DNA from: Pseudomonas sp. Irchel s3h17
Lineage (GTDB): Bacteria > Pseudomonadota > Gammaproteobacteria > Pseudomonadales > Pseudomonadaceae
Length of the DNA stretch: 64,000 bases
Reading direction: 5' to 3'
Assembly: GCF_900187505.1 (NCBI RefSeq)
Contig: NZ_FYDL01000012.1
Span: 132,345-196,344, forward strand
Part shown: positions 24,121 through 32,385 of the stretch, piece after piece
How positions within the stretch are numbered: position 1 is the first letter of the stretch
How the letters are laid out: each line of letters begins with the position of its first letter
Position numbers and translations under genes: made by a program
The notes under the pieces: model-generated
What the model was told of the DNA's origin: nothing
What the model saw: the letters and a program-made list of their open reading frames with translations, nothing else
Databases searched by the model: none

Positions 24121-25020
24121 ATGACCCTTCCATCCGATCTGCCACTCGAACTCGCCCACCGCGGCGTGCGCCCGGCCGATCGCCTTGGATTTACCCTGTT
24201 TCTCGCGGCGCTGATTCACCTGGCCCTGCTGCTCGGCGTTGGCTTCACCCTGGTCGAGCCCCAGCAGGTCAGCAAAACCCTGGAAATCACCCTCGCCACC
24301 TTCAAAAGCGAAACCAAACCGCAAAAAGCCGATTTCCTGGCCCAGGAGCATCAGCAAGGCAGCGGCACCCTGGATAAAAAGGCCATTCCCAAGACCACCG
24401 AGGTCGCGCCCTTCCAGGACAACAAGGTGCAAAAAGTCACGCCACCGCCCGTGCCCAAGCCTCAAGTGCCGGAGGCCGCGCCCAAGGCGGCGGTGACCAC
24501 GGTTGCGCCCGCACCGAAAAAGGCGCCGACCAAAAAAGAAGAAATCAAGACCGCGCCGTCCCCCAAGGTCGTGACGCCGACGTTCGACAGCGCGCAGCTG
24601 TCCAGCGACATCGCCAGCCTGGAAGCGGAACTGGCCAACGAACAACAGCTCTACGCCAAGCGCCCGCGCATCCACCGCCTCAATGCCGCGTCCACCATGC
24701 GCGACAAGGGCGCCTGGTATAAGGACGAATGGCGCAAGAAAGTCGAACGCATCGGTAACCTGAACTACCCGGACGAAGCACGCCGCAAGCAGATCTACGG
24801 CAATCTGCGCCTGATGGTTTCGATCAATCGCGACGGCTCGCTGTACGAAGTGCTGGTGCTGGAGTCCTCCGGCCAACCGCTGCTGGATCAGGCGGCGCAG
24901 CGCATCGTTCGCCTGGCGGCCCCCTTTGCCCCCTTTACCGGCGATCTGTCGGACATCGACCGACTGGAAATCATCCGCACGTGGAAGTTTGCCCGTGGGG
25001 ATAGGCTTTCCAGCAATTGA
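24121..25020 (+). CDS. tonB3: TonB3, energy-transducing TonB-family protein
   Basis: A 299-residue TonB-type protein. One N-terminal membrane anchor (FTLFLAALIHLALLLGVGFT) with the typical His is followed by a periplasmic Pro/Lys-rich linker (PPPVPKPQVPEAAPKA and neighbours) of about 100 residues. The C-terminal TonB domain contains LNYPDEARRKQIYGNLRLMV, NRDGSLYEVLVLESSG and a final IIRTWKFARG. It takes energy from ExbB/ExbD to outer-membrane receptors. In P. aeruginosa the syntenic PA0406 (TonB3) is needed for twitching and pilus assembly, which fits its place near the Chp genes. Translation may be controlled by the leader described at 23957. Confidence 0.93.
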   Translation: MTLPSDLPLELAHRGVRPADRLGFTLFLAALIHLALLLGVGFTLVEPQQVSKTLEITLATFKSETKPQKADFLAQEHQQGSGTLDKKAIPKTTEVAPFQDNKVQKVTPPPVPKPQVPEAAPKAAVTTVAPAPKKAPTKKEEIKTAPSPKVVTPTFDSAQLSSDIASLEAELANEQQLYAKRPRIHRLNAASTMRDKGAWYKDEWRKKVERIGNLNYPDEARRKQIYGNLRLMVSINRDGSLYEVLVLESSGQPLLDQAAQRIVRLAAPFAPFTGDLSDIDRLEIIRTWKFARGDRLSSN

Positions 25021-25031
25021 ACACCGCAAAA

Positions 25032-25126
25032 CCCTGTGGGAGCGGGCTTGCCCGCGATAGCGGTCTGTCTGACACTGCAATTGTGAATGTACCGCCGTCA
25101 TCGCGGGCAAGCCCGCTCCCACAGGG
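25032..25126. repeat. REPIN of the CCCTGTGGGAGCGGGC family
   Basis: CCCTGTGGGAGCGGGCTTGC at the left and its reverse complement at the right (TCGCGGGCAAGCCCGCTCCC then ACAGGG) enclose a short spacer. It lies in the 190-bp gap between tonB3 and yqgE. This is a second REP family, different from the GTGGCGAGG and GTAGGAGCG families elsewhere in the window. Confidence 0.9.
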
Positions 25127-25210
25127 GCCGGAGTTATTCGCGGATATTCAGGGCATTTCCTGCGCATCCCCAGCTTGTCAGTTTGCCCCTCCAACGCCAC
25201 ACTAGCGCAC

Positions 25211-25780
25211 ATGAAGAACGTCAGCCCCAGCTACCTCAAGCATCACTTCCTGATCGCCATGCCACACATGGCCGACCCGAACTTTGCGCACACCTTGACC
25301 TACATCGTCGAGCACACGGCCAATGGTGCCATGGGCCTGGTCATCAACCGCCCGCAGGACCTGACCCTGGCGGACGTCCTTGAGCAATTGCGCCCGAACA
25401 TCGAACCACCCGTACTGTGCCAGCACGTACCGATTTTCACCGGTGGCCCGGTGCAGACCGATCGCGGTTTTGTCCTGCACCCCATCGGCCAGACGTACCA
25501 GGCCACTGTCGAGCTCGACGGCCTGGCATTGTCGACGTCCCAGGATGTGCTGTTTGCCATCGCTGACGGCGTTGGCCCGGCCAAAAGCCTGATCGTCCTC
25601 GGCTACGCAGGCTGGGAAGCCGGCCAACTGGAGGCCGAGCTGGCCGACAATGCCTGGCTGACCTGCCCGTTCGATGCCGACATCCTGTTCAATACCAGCA
25701 GCGAACTGCGCCTGGAAGCGGCGGCCAAGCACCTGGGCATCAACCTCAGCCTGCTGATCAGCCAGGCGGGACACGCCTGA
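25211..25780 (+). CDS. yqgE: YqgE/AlgH family protein
   Basis: A 189-residue cytoplasmic protein of the UPF0301 family, called AlgH in pseudomonads. Seen signatures are YLKHHFLIAMPHMADPNF, GAMGLVINRPQ, GGPVQTDRGFVLHP and VLGYAGWEAGQLEAE. The start at 25211 (MKNVSPSYLKH) gives the usual length; the frame is open from 25175. There is no convincing Shine-Dalgarno sequence. Its stop overlaps the ruvX start by one base, so the two are translated together. The molecular function is not known; AlgH was linked to alginate regulation. Confidence 0.94.
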   Translation: MKNVSPSYLKHHFLIAMPHMADPNFAHTLTYIVEHTANGAMGLVINRPQDLTLADVLEQLRPNIEPPVLCQHVPIFTGGPVQTDRGFVLHPIGQTYQATVELDGLALSTSQDVLFAIADGVGPAKSLIVLGYAGWEAGQLEAELADNAWLTCPFDADILFNTSSELRLEAAAKHLGINLSLLISQAGHA

Positions 25781-26217
25781 TGGCCCTGCGTCTGATCCTC
25801 GGTTTTGACTACGGCACCAAGCAGATCGGCGTTGCCGTCGGCCAGGTGATTACCGGCCAGGCCCGCGAGCTGTGCACCTTGAAGGCACAGAACGGCATTC
25901 CGGACTGGAATCAGGTCGAAGCCCTGATCAAGGAATGGAAACCCGACGCCGTGGTGGTCGGCCTGCCGCTGAACATGGACGGTACGCCCAGCGACATGTG
26001 CGCACGCGCCGAGAAGTTCGCCCGCCGCCTCAATGGCCGCTACAACCTGCCCTTTTATACCCACGATGAACGCCTGACCACCTTCGAAGCCAAGGGCCAA
26101 CGCCTGGTGCGCGGCGGACAAAAAGGCAGCTACCGCGACAACCCCGTCGACGCCATCGCCGCCGCGCTGCTGCTGCAAGGCTGGCTCGACGAAAACACCG
26201 CATTGTTCGAATCCTGA
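25780..26217 (+). CDS. ruvX: Holliday junction resolvase-like protein RuvX (YqgF)
   Basis: A 145-residue RNase H-fold nuclease. LRLILGFDYGTKQIGVAVG holds the first catalytic Asp, AVVVGLPLNMDGTPS the second strand, THDERLTTFEA the Glu, and YRDNPVDAIAAALLLQ the last Asp. YqgF proteins process the 5' end of pre-16S rRNA. It shares its ATG with the yqgE stop codon (TGATG). Confidence 0.95.
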   Translation: MALRLILGFDYGTKQIGVAVGQVITGQARELCTLKAQNGIPDWNQVEALIKEWKPDAVVVGLPLNMDGTPSDMCARAEKFARRLNGRYNLPFYTHDERLTTFEAKGQRLVRGGQKGSYRDNPVDAIAAALLLQGWLDENTALFES

Positions 26218-26248
26218 AGAGCCGCGACAAGCGTCTCTCTTAGCTACA

Positions 26249-26282
26249 ACCCGGGCCACATTCAGCCTGTACCGGCCCGGGT
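26249..26282 (+). promoter_or_regulatory. GC-rich stem-loop in the pyrR leader
   Basis: ACCCGGGCC (26249-26257) and GGCCCGGGT (26274-26282) form a perfect 9-bp stem with a 16-base loop. It ends 16 bases before the pyrR ATG, directly before AAGAAGGAG. No T run follows, so it is not a terminator. It could influence translation of pyrR or processing of the transcript. Confidence 0.45.
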
Positions 26283-26298
26283 CCAAGAAGGAGCAACC

Positions 26299-26802
26299 AT
26301 GAGCCTGCCCAATCCCGCCGAACTGATCAGCCAGATGGCGATCGACCTCAAGGCCCACCTTGAACATCGCAGCATCAGCGAACCGCGCTACATCGGTATT
26401 CGCACCGGCGGCGTGTGGGTCGCTCAAGCCTTGCTCGAAGCGCTTGGCAGCGATTCGCCATTGGGCACCCTGGATGTTTCCTTCTACCGTGACGACTTCA
26501 GCCAGAATGGCCTGCACCCGCAAGTGCGCCCGTCCGAGCTGCCGTTCGAGATCGAGGGCCAGCACCTGGTGCTGATCGATGACGTGCTGATGAGCGGCCG
26601 GACCATCCGCGCCGCCCTGAACGAACTCTTCGATTACGGCCGCCCGGCCAGCGTCACCCTGGTCTGCCTGCTGGACCTGGACGCCGGTGAACTGCCCATC
26701 AGCCCGGATGTTGTCGGCGCCACGCTGACCCTGGCCCCCCATGAGCGGGTCAAGCTGTCGGGACCGGAACTCAAGCTTGAACTGCAAGACCTCGCCCTTT
26801 AA
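26299..26802 (+). CDS. pyrR: PyrR, pyrimidine regulator / uracil phosphoribosyltransferase
   Basis: A 167-residue phosphoribosyltransferase-fold protein. The PRPP-binding loop is HLVLIDDVLMSGRTIRAAL, preceded by GIRTGGVWVAQALLEALGS and DVSFYRDDFSQNG. PyrR proteins regulate pyrimidine genes in response to UMP and PRPP and have some uracil phosphoribosyltransferase activity. A strong AAGGAG precedes the ATG. It is the first gene of the pyrR-pyrB-pyrC' operon, with 26 bp to pyrB. The Bacillus-type RNA anti-antiterminator is not evident here. Confidence 0.95.
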   Translation: MSLPNPAELISQMAIDLKAHLEHRSISEPRYIGIRTGGVWVAQALLEALGSDSPLGTLDVSFYRDDFSQNGLHPQVRPSELPFEIEGQHLVLIDDVLMSGRTIRAALNELFDYGRPASVTLVCLLDLDAGELPISPDVVGATLTLAPHERVKLSGPELKLELQDLAL

Positions 26803-26828
26803 TTCGCCCTTTTAAAGAGTCCATTGCG

Positions 26829-27833
26829 ATGACGCCTCCAGACACCAAGCGCCCGCTGCAGCTCAATGATCAGGGCCAGCTGCGCCACTTCCTCTCGCTC
26901 GACGGCCTACGCCGTGAGCTGTTGACGGAAATCCTCGACACCGCCGACTCGTTCCTTGAAGTCGGCGCCCGGGCGGTGAAGAAGGTCCCGTTGCTGCGCG
27001 GCAAGACCGTATGCAACGTGTTCTTCGAAAACTCCACCCGCACCCGCACCACCTTCGAACTGGCGGCCCAGCGGCTGTCGGCGGACGTGATCACCCTGAA
27101 CGTGTCGACCTCGTCGGCGAGCAAGGGCGAAACCCTCCTCGACACCCTGCGCAACCTGGAAGCCATGGCCGCCGACATGTTCGTCGTGCGACACGGCGAC
27201 TCCGGCGCCGCGCACTTCATCGCCGAGCATGTCTGCCCGCAAGTGGCGATCATCAACGGTGGTGACGGCCGTCACGCCCACCCGACCCAGGGCATGCTCG
27301 ACATGCTCACCATTCGTCGGCACAAAGGCAGCTTCGAAAACCTCTCGGTGGCCATCGTCGGCGACATCCTGCACTCGCGGGTTGCCCGTTCGAACATGCT
27401 GGCCCTGAAAACCCTCGGCTGCCCTGACATCCGCGTGATCGCGCCGAAAACCCTGCTGCCGATCGGCATCGAGCAATACGGCGTGAAGGTCTACACCGAC
27501 ATGACCGAAGGCCTGAAAGACGTCGACGTGGTGATCATGCTGCGCCTGCAGCGTGAACGCATGACCGGTGGCCTGTTGCCGAGCGAAGGCGAGTTCTACC
27601 GCCTGTTCGGCCTGACCACTGCACGCCTGGCCGGCGCCAAGCCGGATGCCATCGTCATGCACCCGGGGCCGATCAACCGCGGGGTGGAGATTGAATCAGC
27701 GGTGGCCGACGGTCCGCACTCGGTGATTCTCAATCAGGTGACCTACGGGATCGCCATTCGTATGGCCGTGTTGTCCATGGCCATGAGCGGGCAAACTGCC
27801 CAGCGCCAATTCGAGCAGGAGAACGCCCAGTGA
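26829..27833 (+). CDS. pyrB: Aspartate carbamoyltransferase catalytic subunit
   Basis: A 334-residue enzyme that condenses carbamoyl phosphate and aspartate in pyrimidine synthesis. The carbamoyl-phosphate loop FFENSTRTRTTFELAAQR and the HPTQGMLDMLTI and VMLRLQRERM motifs are present. In pseudomonads PyrB forms a dodecamer with the inactive dihydroorotase homologue encoded next. The N-terminal extension of about 20 residues is typical of that class and binds the nucleotide effector. The gene overlaps pyrC' by 4 bases (ATGA type). Confidence 0.97.
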   Translation: MTPPDTKRPLQLNDQGQLRHFLSLDGLRRELLTEILDTADSFLEVGARAVKKVPLLRGKTVCNVFFENSTRTRTTFELAAQRLSADVITLNVSTSSASKGETLLDTLRNLEAMAADMFVVRHGDSGAAHFIAEHVCPQVAIINGGDGRHAHPTQGMLDMLTIRRHKGSFENLSVAIVGDILHSRVARSNMLALKTLGCPDIRVIAPKTLLPIGIEQYGVKVYTDMTEGLKDVDVVIMLRLQRERMTGGLLPSEGEFYRLFGLTTARLAGAKPDAIVMHPGPINRGVEIESAVADGPHSVILNQVTYGIAIRMAVLSMAMSGQTAQRQFEQENAQ

Positions 27834-29101
27834 AGCTCAGCATTCTCGGCGCCCGCGTCATCGATCCAAGCAGTGGCCTGGATCAAGTCACCGATATCCA
27901 CGTCGAAGCCTGCAAGATCGTCGCCATTGGCGCCGCGCCAGCCGGTTTCGTCGCCGCTCAAACCATCGAGGCTCAAGGCCTGGTGGTTGCCCCCGGCCTG
28001 GTCGACCTGAACGTCGCCCTGTGCGAACCGGGCTACAGCCGCAAAGGCACGATTGCCAGTGAAACCCGAGCCGCGGCGGCTGGCGGGGTCACCAGCCTGT
28101 GCTGCCCACCACGGACCAAGCCAGTGCTGGACACCTCGGCCGTGGCCGAACTGATCCTCGACCGCGCCCGCGAGGCCGGCAACGCCAAGGTGTTCCCGAT
28201 TGGCGCACTGAGCAAAGGCCTGGACGGCGAACAGCTTGCAGAACTGATTGCCCTGCGCGATGCCGGCTGCGTGGCGTTCGGCAACGGCCTGGACAGTTTC
28301 CGCAACACCCGCACCCTGTGCCGGGCGCTGGATTACGCGGCAACCTTCGACCTGACGGTGATCTTCCACTCTCAGGATCATGACCTGGCCGAAGGTGGCC
28401 TGGCTCACGAAGGCCCGACGGCGAGCTTCCTCGGTTTGCCGGGGATTCCCGAAACCGCTGAGACCGTGGCCCTGGCCCGTGACCTGTTGCTGGTGGAGCA
28501 GACCGGGGTGCGTGCGCACTTCAGCCAGCTCACCAGCGCTCGCGGCGTGGCCCTGATTGCCCAGGCGCAGGCCCGGGGATTGAAGGTGACGGCCGACGTG
28601 GCGCTGTATCAGTTGATCCTCACCGATGAGGCGCTGATCGACTTCAACAGCCTGTATCACGTGCAACCGCCGCTGCGTACCCGCGCTGACCGCGATGGCC
28701 TGCGTGCCGCAGTGAAGTCCGGGGTGGTGCAAGCGATTTCCAGCCATCACCAACCCCACGAGCGCGATGCCAAGCTGGCGCCGTTCGGTGCGACCGAGCC
28801 AGGCATCAGCAGTGTTGAGTTGCTGTTGCCACTGGCCTTGACCCTGGTGGAAGACGGCTTGCTCGACCTGCCGACCCTGCTCGCCCGCTTGAGCGCCGGT
28901 CCGGCCGAGGCCCTGCGCCTGCCCGCGGGCAAGCTGACGGTGGGTGCTCAGGCGGACCTGGTGGTGTTTGATCCTGCCGCGTCTACCGTGGCGGGCGAGA
29001 ACTGGCTGTCGAAGGGTGAAAACTGCCCGTTTATCGGCCATAGCCTGCCGGGCGTGGTGCGCTACACCCTGGTGGACGGCCGGATCAGCCACCAGGCTTG
29101 A
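27830..29101 (+). CDS. pyrC': Inactive dihydroorotase-like subunit PyrC' (PyrX)
   Basis: A 423-residue amidohydrolase-fold protein. The metal-binding HxH of true dihydroorotases is lost: the segment after VAPGLVDL reads NVALCEPG where active enzymes have HVHLREPG. Other dihydroorotase landmarks survive, such as AAGGVTSLCCPP and LSAGPAEALRLPAGKL. In P. putida and P. aeruginosa this subunit is needed to assemble the aspartate carbamoyltransferase dodecamer but has no dihydroorotase activity. The 4-base overlap with pyrB fits co-translation of a stoichiometric complex. Confidence 0.95.
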   Translation: MKLSILGARVIDPSSGLDQVTDIHVEACKIVAIGAAPAGFVAAQTIEAQGLVVAPGLVDLNVALCEPGYSRKGTIASETRAAAAGGVTSLCCPPRTKPVLDTSAVAELILDRAREAGNAKVFPIGALSKGLDGEQLAELIALRDAGCVAFGNGLDSFRNTRTLCRALDYAATFDLTVIFHSQDHDLAEGGLAHEGPTASFLGLPGIPETAETVALARDLLLVEQTGVRAHFSQLTSARGVALIAQAQARGLKVTADVALYQLILTDEALIDFNSLYHVQPPLRTRADRDGLRAAVKSGVVQAISSHHQPHERDAKLAPFGATEPGISSVELLLPLALTLVEDGLLDLPTLLARLSAGPAEALRLPAGKLTVGAQADLVVFDPAASTVAGENWLSKGENCPFIGHSLPGVVRYTLVDGRISHQA

Positions 29102-29111
29102 GGGGCAAAGT

Positions 29112-29137
29112 GTAGGAGCGAGCGTGCTCGCTCCTAC
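29112..29137. repeat. Single REP unit, GTAGGAGCGAGC family
   Basis: A 12-bp perfect palindrome arm, GTAGGAGCGAGC, followed by GT and its exact complement. It lies just after pyrC' and before the convergent TM2-domain gene. The same arm sequence bounds the elements at 38720, 60768 and 61460. Confidence 0.85.
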
Positions 29138-29146
29138 TCCACCTGC

Positions 29147-29566
29147 TTAGCGACTCTGCGCGTTGCGGATCGAGACCTGGTCATTCAACGTCCAGAAGTC
29201 GTACAACACCCCAATCAAGAACAAACCACCCGTCAACAGGTACAGCAATCCGCTGATCCATTTCCCCTGATACATCCGGTGCAAGCCGAACACGCCGAGA
29301 AATGTCAGCAGGATCCAGGCAACGTTGTATTCAATCGGCCCTGCGGTAAAACGCAGATCCGCTTCGCGGTCCATGGCCGGGATCAGGAACAGGTCGATCA
29401 GCCAGCCAATCCCCAGCAAGCCAAAGGTGAAAAACCAGATCGTCCCGGTCACGGGCTTGCCGTAATAGAAGCGGTGAGCGCCGGTGAAGCCGAAAATCCA
29501 CAGCAGGTAACCGATGACCTTGCTGTGCGTATCTTGATGCATTGCAGGCTGTTGATAGGTGTTCAT
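29147..29566 (-). CDS. TM2-domain membrane protein with two repeats
   Basis: A 139-residue inner-membrane protein with two TM2 units, each a pair of short transmembrane helices. The first contains GYLLWIFGFTGAHRFYYGKP, TGTIWFFTFGLLGIGWLIDL and then a charged linker. The second contains ILLTFLGVFGLHRMYQGKWI, LLYLLTGGLFLIGVLYDFWTLN. The internal similarity (FGFTGAHRFYYGK versus LGVFGLHRMYQGK) points to duplication. The ATG at 29566 has GAGG five bases upstream; the frame extends to 29656 without a better start. Function is unknown. It is alone on its strand. Confidence 0.85.
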   Translation of the reverse strand: MNTYQQPAMHQDTHSKVIGYLLWIFGFTGAHRFYYGKPVTGTIWFFTFGLLGIGWLIDLFLIPAMDREADLRFTAGPIEYNVAWILLTFLGVFGLHRMYQGKWISGLLYLLTGGLFLIGVLYDFWTLNDQVSIRNAQSR

Positions 29567-29815
29567 AAAGACCTCGAACCACGCGATAGATAAATATTCT
29601 TGAATTCTTTGTGACTTTTTTACAGGCGCCCGACGTATGGCAAATGCTACCGTCACTTCCGTCCAGGCCTTGTAACACCTGACTTCTGTCCGACAATTGC
29701 GTCAGTTTGCCGCGTCTTTACCGCGTTTGACCGCCAGATTGAATCGACCAGCGGCCTCGGAACGGACAAAAAAGCTGTTATAAAGTTGCGCGCTAACTTA
29801 TACGAGCCCTGCCTA

Positions 29816-30439
29816 ATGCGTCCATTTTTCAAGACATGGCTAACCATTTGCCTATTACTGCCACTGGCCGCCCACGCCACCAATCGTGAGCAACGTCTTC
29901 CGAACGTTAATGGTTACACCCCTAAATCTCATGTTTCTGCCGCTACCAGCAAAAACAAACACTCGGTAAAAAGCCCGACTCAACTGAGCAAGGCCAACAG
30001 CTCGCTGGTTCCGCCCATGGCGCCCAAGCAGAGCAGCGATGTATTGAGCCGCGCGGTGAACGTGCTCGGTACGCCTTATCGTTGGGGCGGCAGCAGCCCA
30101 AGTAAAGGCTTTGATTGCAGCGGCCTGGTGAAATACGCCTTCAATGACGTCGCCGCGATCGATCTGCCACGCACCTCCAACGCCATGGCCAGCGGCCACG
30201 GGTTGAAAGTCGAGCGCAAGGACCTGAAACCTGGCGACCTGATTTTCTTCAAGCTCAAGAGCCGCCGGGTGAACCACGTTGCCATCTACCTGGGCAACGA
30301 TCGCTTCATCCACGCGCCACGTCGCGGCAAGTCGGTGTCCATCGACACCTTGAACAAACCGTACTGGAACAGCCACTACGTGGTTGCCAAGCGGGTTCTG
30401 CCGAAAGAGCCGAACACCATGCGCATCGCCCAGCGCTGA
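29816..30439 (+). CDS. NlpC/P60 family cell-wall endopeptidase
   Basis: A 207-residue secreted peptidase (C40 family) acting on peptidoglycan stem peptides. The signal peptide is MRPFFKTWLTICLLLPLAAHA. A Ser/Lys-rich linker is followed by the catalytic domain from about residue 85: GTPYRWGGSSPSKGFDCSGL with the nucleophile Cys, VNHVAIYLGNDRF with the catalytic His, and IHAPRRGK with the third polar residue. No lipobox is seen. I use the ATG at 29816, which gives a clean signal peptide. It is followed by a REPIN. It occupies the place where pilU would be expected downstream of pilT, but on the opposite strand. Confidence 0.9.
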   Translation: MRPFFKTWLTICLLLPLAAHATNREQRLPNVNGYTPKSHVSAATSKNKHSVKSPTQLSKANSSLVPPMAPKQSSDVLSRAVNVLGTPYRWGGSSPSKGFDCSGLVKYAFNDVAAIDLPRTSNAMASGHGLKVERKDLKPGDLIFFKLKSRRVNHVAIYLGNDRFIHAPRRGKSVSIDTLNKPYWNSHYVVAKRVLPKEPNTMRIAQR

Positions 30440-30456
30440 TTTAAAGCAAGATCATT

Positions 30457-30548
30457 GTGGCGAGGGAGCTTGCTCCCGCTGGGTCGCGAGGCGGCCCCAA
30501 AAACCTGCGAGCGCTGCGCACTCGAGCGGGAGCAAGCTCCCTCGCCAC
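30457..30548. repeat. REPIN of the GTGGCGAGGGAGC family
   Basis: Inverted REP arms starting GTGGCGAGGGAGCTTGCTCC (30457) and closing with the exact complement at 30548. It separates the convergent NlpC/P60 and pilT genes. Confidence 0.9.
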
Positions 30549-30561
30549 TGGTTTGCCCCTC

Positions 30562-31596
30562 TCAAAAACCTTCCGGTGACCGCGCCTTCTCCCGCGCATG
30601 CTCGCGGCTGATCAGGCCTTTGTTCACCAGCGACTTCAGGGCCATGTCCAGGGTCTGCATCCCAAGCGATCCGCTGGTCTGAATCGACGAGTACATCTGC
30701 GCCACCTTGTCTTCGCGGATCAGGTTACGGATCGCCGAGGTGCCGAGCATGATTTCATGAGCCGCCACCCGGCCACCCCCGACCTTCTTGATCAGCGCCT
30801 GGGAAATCACCGCCTGCAACGACTCGGCGAGCATCGAGCGGACCACGGCCTTCTCCGCGCCCGGAAACACATCCACGACCCGGTCGATGGTCTTGGCGGC
30901 CGAGGTGGTGTGCAGCGTGCCAAACACCAGGTGTCCGGTTTCGGCAGCCGTGAGCGCCAGGCGAATGGTTTCCGGGTCACGCATCTCGCCCACCAGGATC
31001 ACGTCCGGGTCTTCACGCAGGGCTGAGCGCAGCGCCGCACTGAAACTGCGGGTATCACGATGGACCTCACGCTGATTGATCAGGCATTTGCGCGGCTCGT
31101 GGACGAATTCGATCGGGTCCTCGATGGTCAGGATGTGCTGATGCCGGTGACTGTTCAGGTGATCGATCATCGCGGCCAGGGTGGTCGACTTGCCGGACCC
31201 CGTAGGCCCGGTGACCAGCACCAGTCCCCGTGGCAGCTCGGCAATACGGCGAAACACATCCCCCATGCCAAGCTCGTCCAGGCTCGGCACTTTTGCCGGA
31301 ATGCTGCGAAATACCGCACCGGGCCCGCGATGCTGATGGAAGGCATTGACCCGAAAACGCGCCACACCCAATGCCTCAAAGGCAAAGTCGATCTCCAGCA
31401 CCTGCTCGAACTCGGCCTGCTGCTGTTGACTCATGATGGCGCGGATCAGTTCATTGACCTGCCTTGCATCCTGAGCCGGCAGGTTGATGCGCCGCACATC
31501 GCCATCCACCCGGATCATCGGAGGCAACCCGGTCGACAGGTGCAAGTCCGATGCGCCCTGCCTGGCTGTGAACGCCAGCAGTTCCGTGATATCCAT
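30562..31596 (-). CDS. pilT: Type IV pilus retraction ATPase PilT
   Basis: A 344-residue hexameric ATPase that powers pilus retraction and twitching. Motifs are LVTGPTGSGKSTTLAAMI (Walker A), ILTIEDPIEFVH (Asp box), VILVGEMRDPETIRLAL (Walker B) and HLVFGTLHTTSA (His box). The AIRNLIREDK region of PilT-specific sequence is in the C-terminal domain. The ATG at 31596 has GAGGAG upstream. The paralogue gene pilU, which follows pilT in P. aeruginosa, is absent from this locus. Confidence 0.97.
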   Translation of the reverse strand: MDITELLAFTARQGASDLHLSTGLPPMIRVDGDVRRINLPAQDARQVNELIRAIMSQQQQAEFEQVLEIDFAFEALGVARFRVNAFHQHRGPGAVFRSIPAKVPSLDELGMGDVFRRIAELPRGLVLVTGPTGSGKSTTLAAMIDHLNSHRHQHILTIEDPIEFVHEPRKCLINQREVHRDTRSFSAALRSALREDPDVILVGEMRDPETIRLALTAAETGHLVFGTLHTTSAAKTIDRVVDVFPGAEKAVVRSMLAESLQAVISQALIKKVGGGRVAAHEIMLGTSAIRNLIREDKVAQMYSSIQTSGSLGMQTLDMALKSLVNKGLISREHAREKARSPEGF

Positions 31597-31652
31597 TGAA
31601 CTCCTCAATTCCAGTAGAATGCCGCGAACCTCAGACTGCCGGCGTCCCTTGA

Positions 31653-32351
31653 ATGTCCACGATAGCAGACAATATTTCACAGGTAGCTGCGCGCATCCGC
31701 GCGGCGGAACAGGCCGCGCACCGCGTCGAACAGAGTGTCCGGCTGCTGGCCGTCAGCAAGACCAAGCCCAGCGAGGCGGTGCGCGAAGCCTTCGCCGCCG
31801 GCGTGCGGGACTTTGGCGAGAATTATCTGCAGGAAGCCCTAAGCAAGCAGCAGGATTTGACTGACCTGCCCTTGTCCTGGCACTTCATCGGCCCCATTCA
31901 ATCGAACAAGACGCGCGCTATCGCCGAGAACTTCGCTTGGGTGCATTCCGTGGATCGCTTGAAAATTGCACAACGCCTGTCCGAACAACGTCCTGCCGAC
32001 CTGCCGCCCCTGAACATCTGTATTCAGGTCAACGTCAGCGGCGAGGCCAGCAAGTCCGGCTGCACCCCCGCCGACTTGCCCGAGCTGGCCAGCGCCATCA
32101 GCGCCCTGCCTCGCCTGAGATTGCGCGGCTTGATGGCGATCCCGGAGCCAACCGACGCTCGCGCCGAGCAGGACGCAGCCTTTGCCGCCGTTCGCGAACT
32201 GAACACAAGCCTGCAAGAACGCCTCAATCTGCCACTCGATACACTGTCCATGGGCATGAGCCACGACCTGGAGTCGGCCATTGCCCAGGGCGCTACCTGG
32301 GTCCGCATCGGTACGGCCCTGTTTGGTGCCCGCGATTATGGCCAGCCATGA
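31653..32351 (+). CDS. yggS: YggS/PROSC family PLP-homeostasis protein
   Basis: A 232-residue pyridoxal-phosphate-binding protein with a TIM-barrel like alanine racemase domain 1. The PLP Lys lies in VRLLAVSKTKPSEAVREAF. Other motifs are FGENYLQEAL, WHFIGPIQSNKT and LSMGMSHDLESAIAQGATWV. It has no racemase activity and helps to control PLP pools. It heads the yggS-proC-yggT-yggU cluster and is divergent from pilT, an arrangement shared with other pseudomonads. Confidence 0.95.
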   Translation: MSTIADNISQVAARIRAAEQAAHRVEQSVRLLAVSKTKPSEAVREAFAAGVRDFGENYLQEALSKQQDLTDLPLSWHFIGPIQSNKTRAIAENFAWVHSVDRLKIAQRLSEQRPADLPPLNICIQVNVSGEASKSGCTPADLPELASAISALPRLRLRGLMAIPEPTDARAEQDAAFAAVRELNTSLQERLNLPLDTLSMGMSHDLESAIAQGATWVRIGTALFGARDYGQP

Positions 32352-32385
32352 CCGTGGCTGACTCACCTCTCTATAAGGACCTGTC

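Noticed and set aside
23971..25212. 413-codon minus-strand frame across tonB3 with a hydrophobic end (VWLVLLVNFGVSG)
   Set aside because: The hydrophobic end comes from the structured leader read backwards. The remainder is antisense to tonB3, and no start signal or domain was found. Kept in mind as an alternative reading of the leader.
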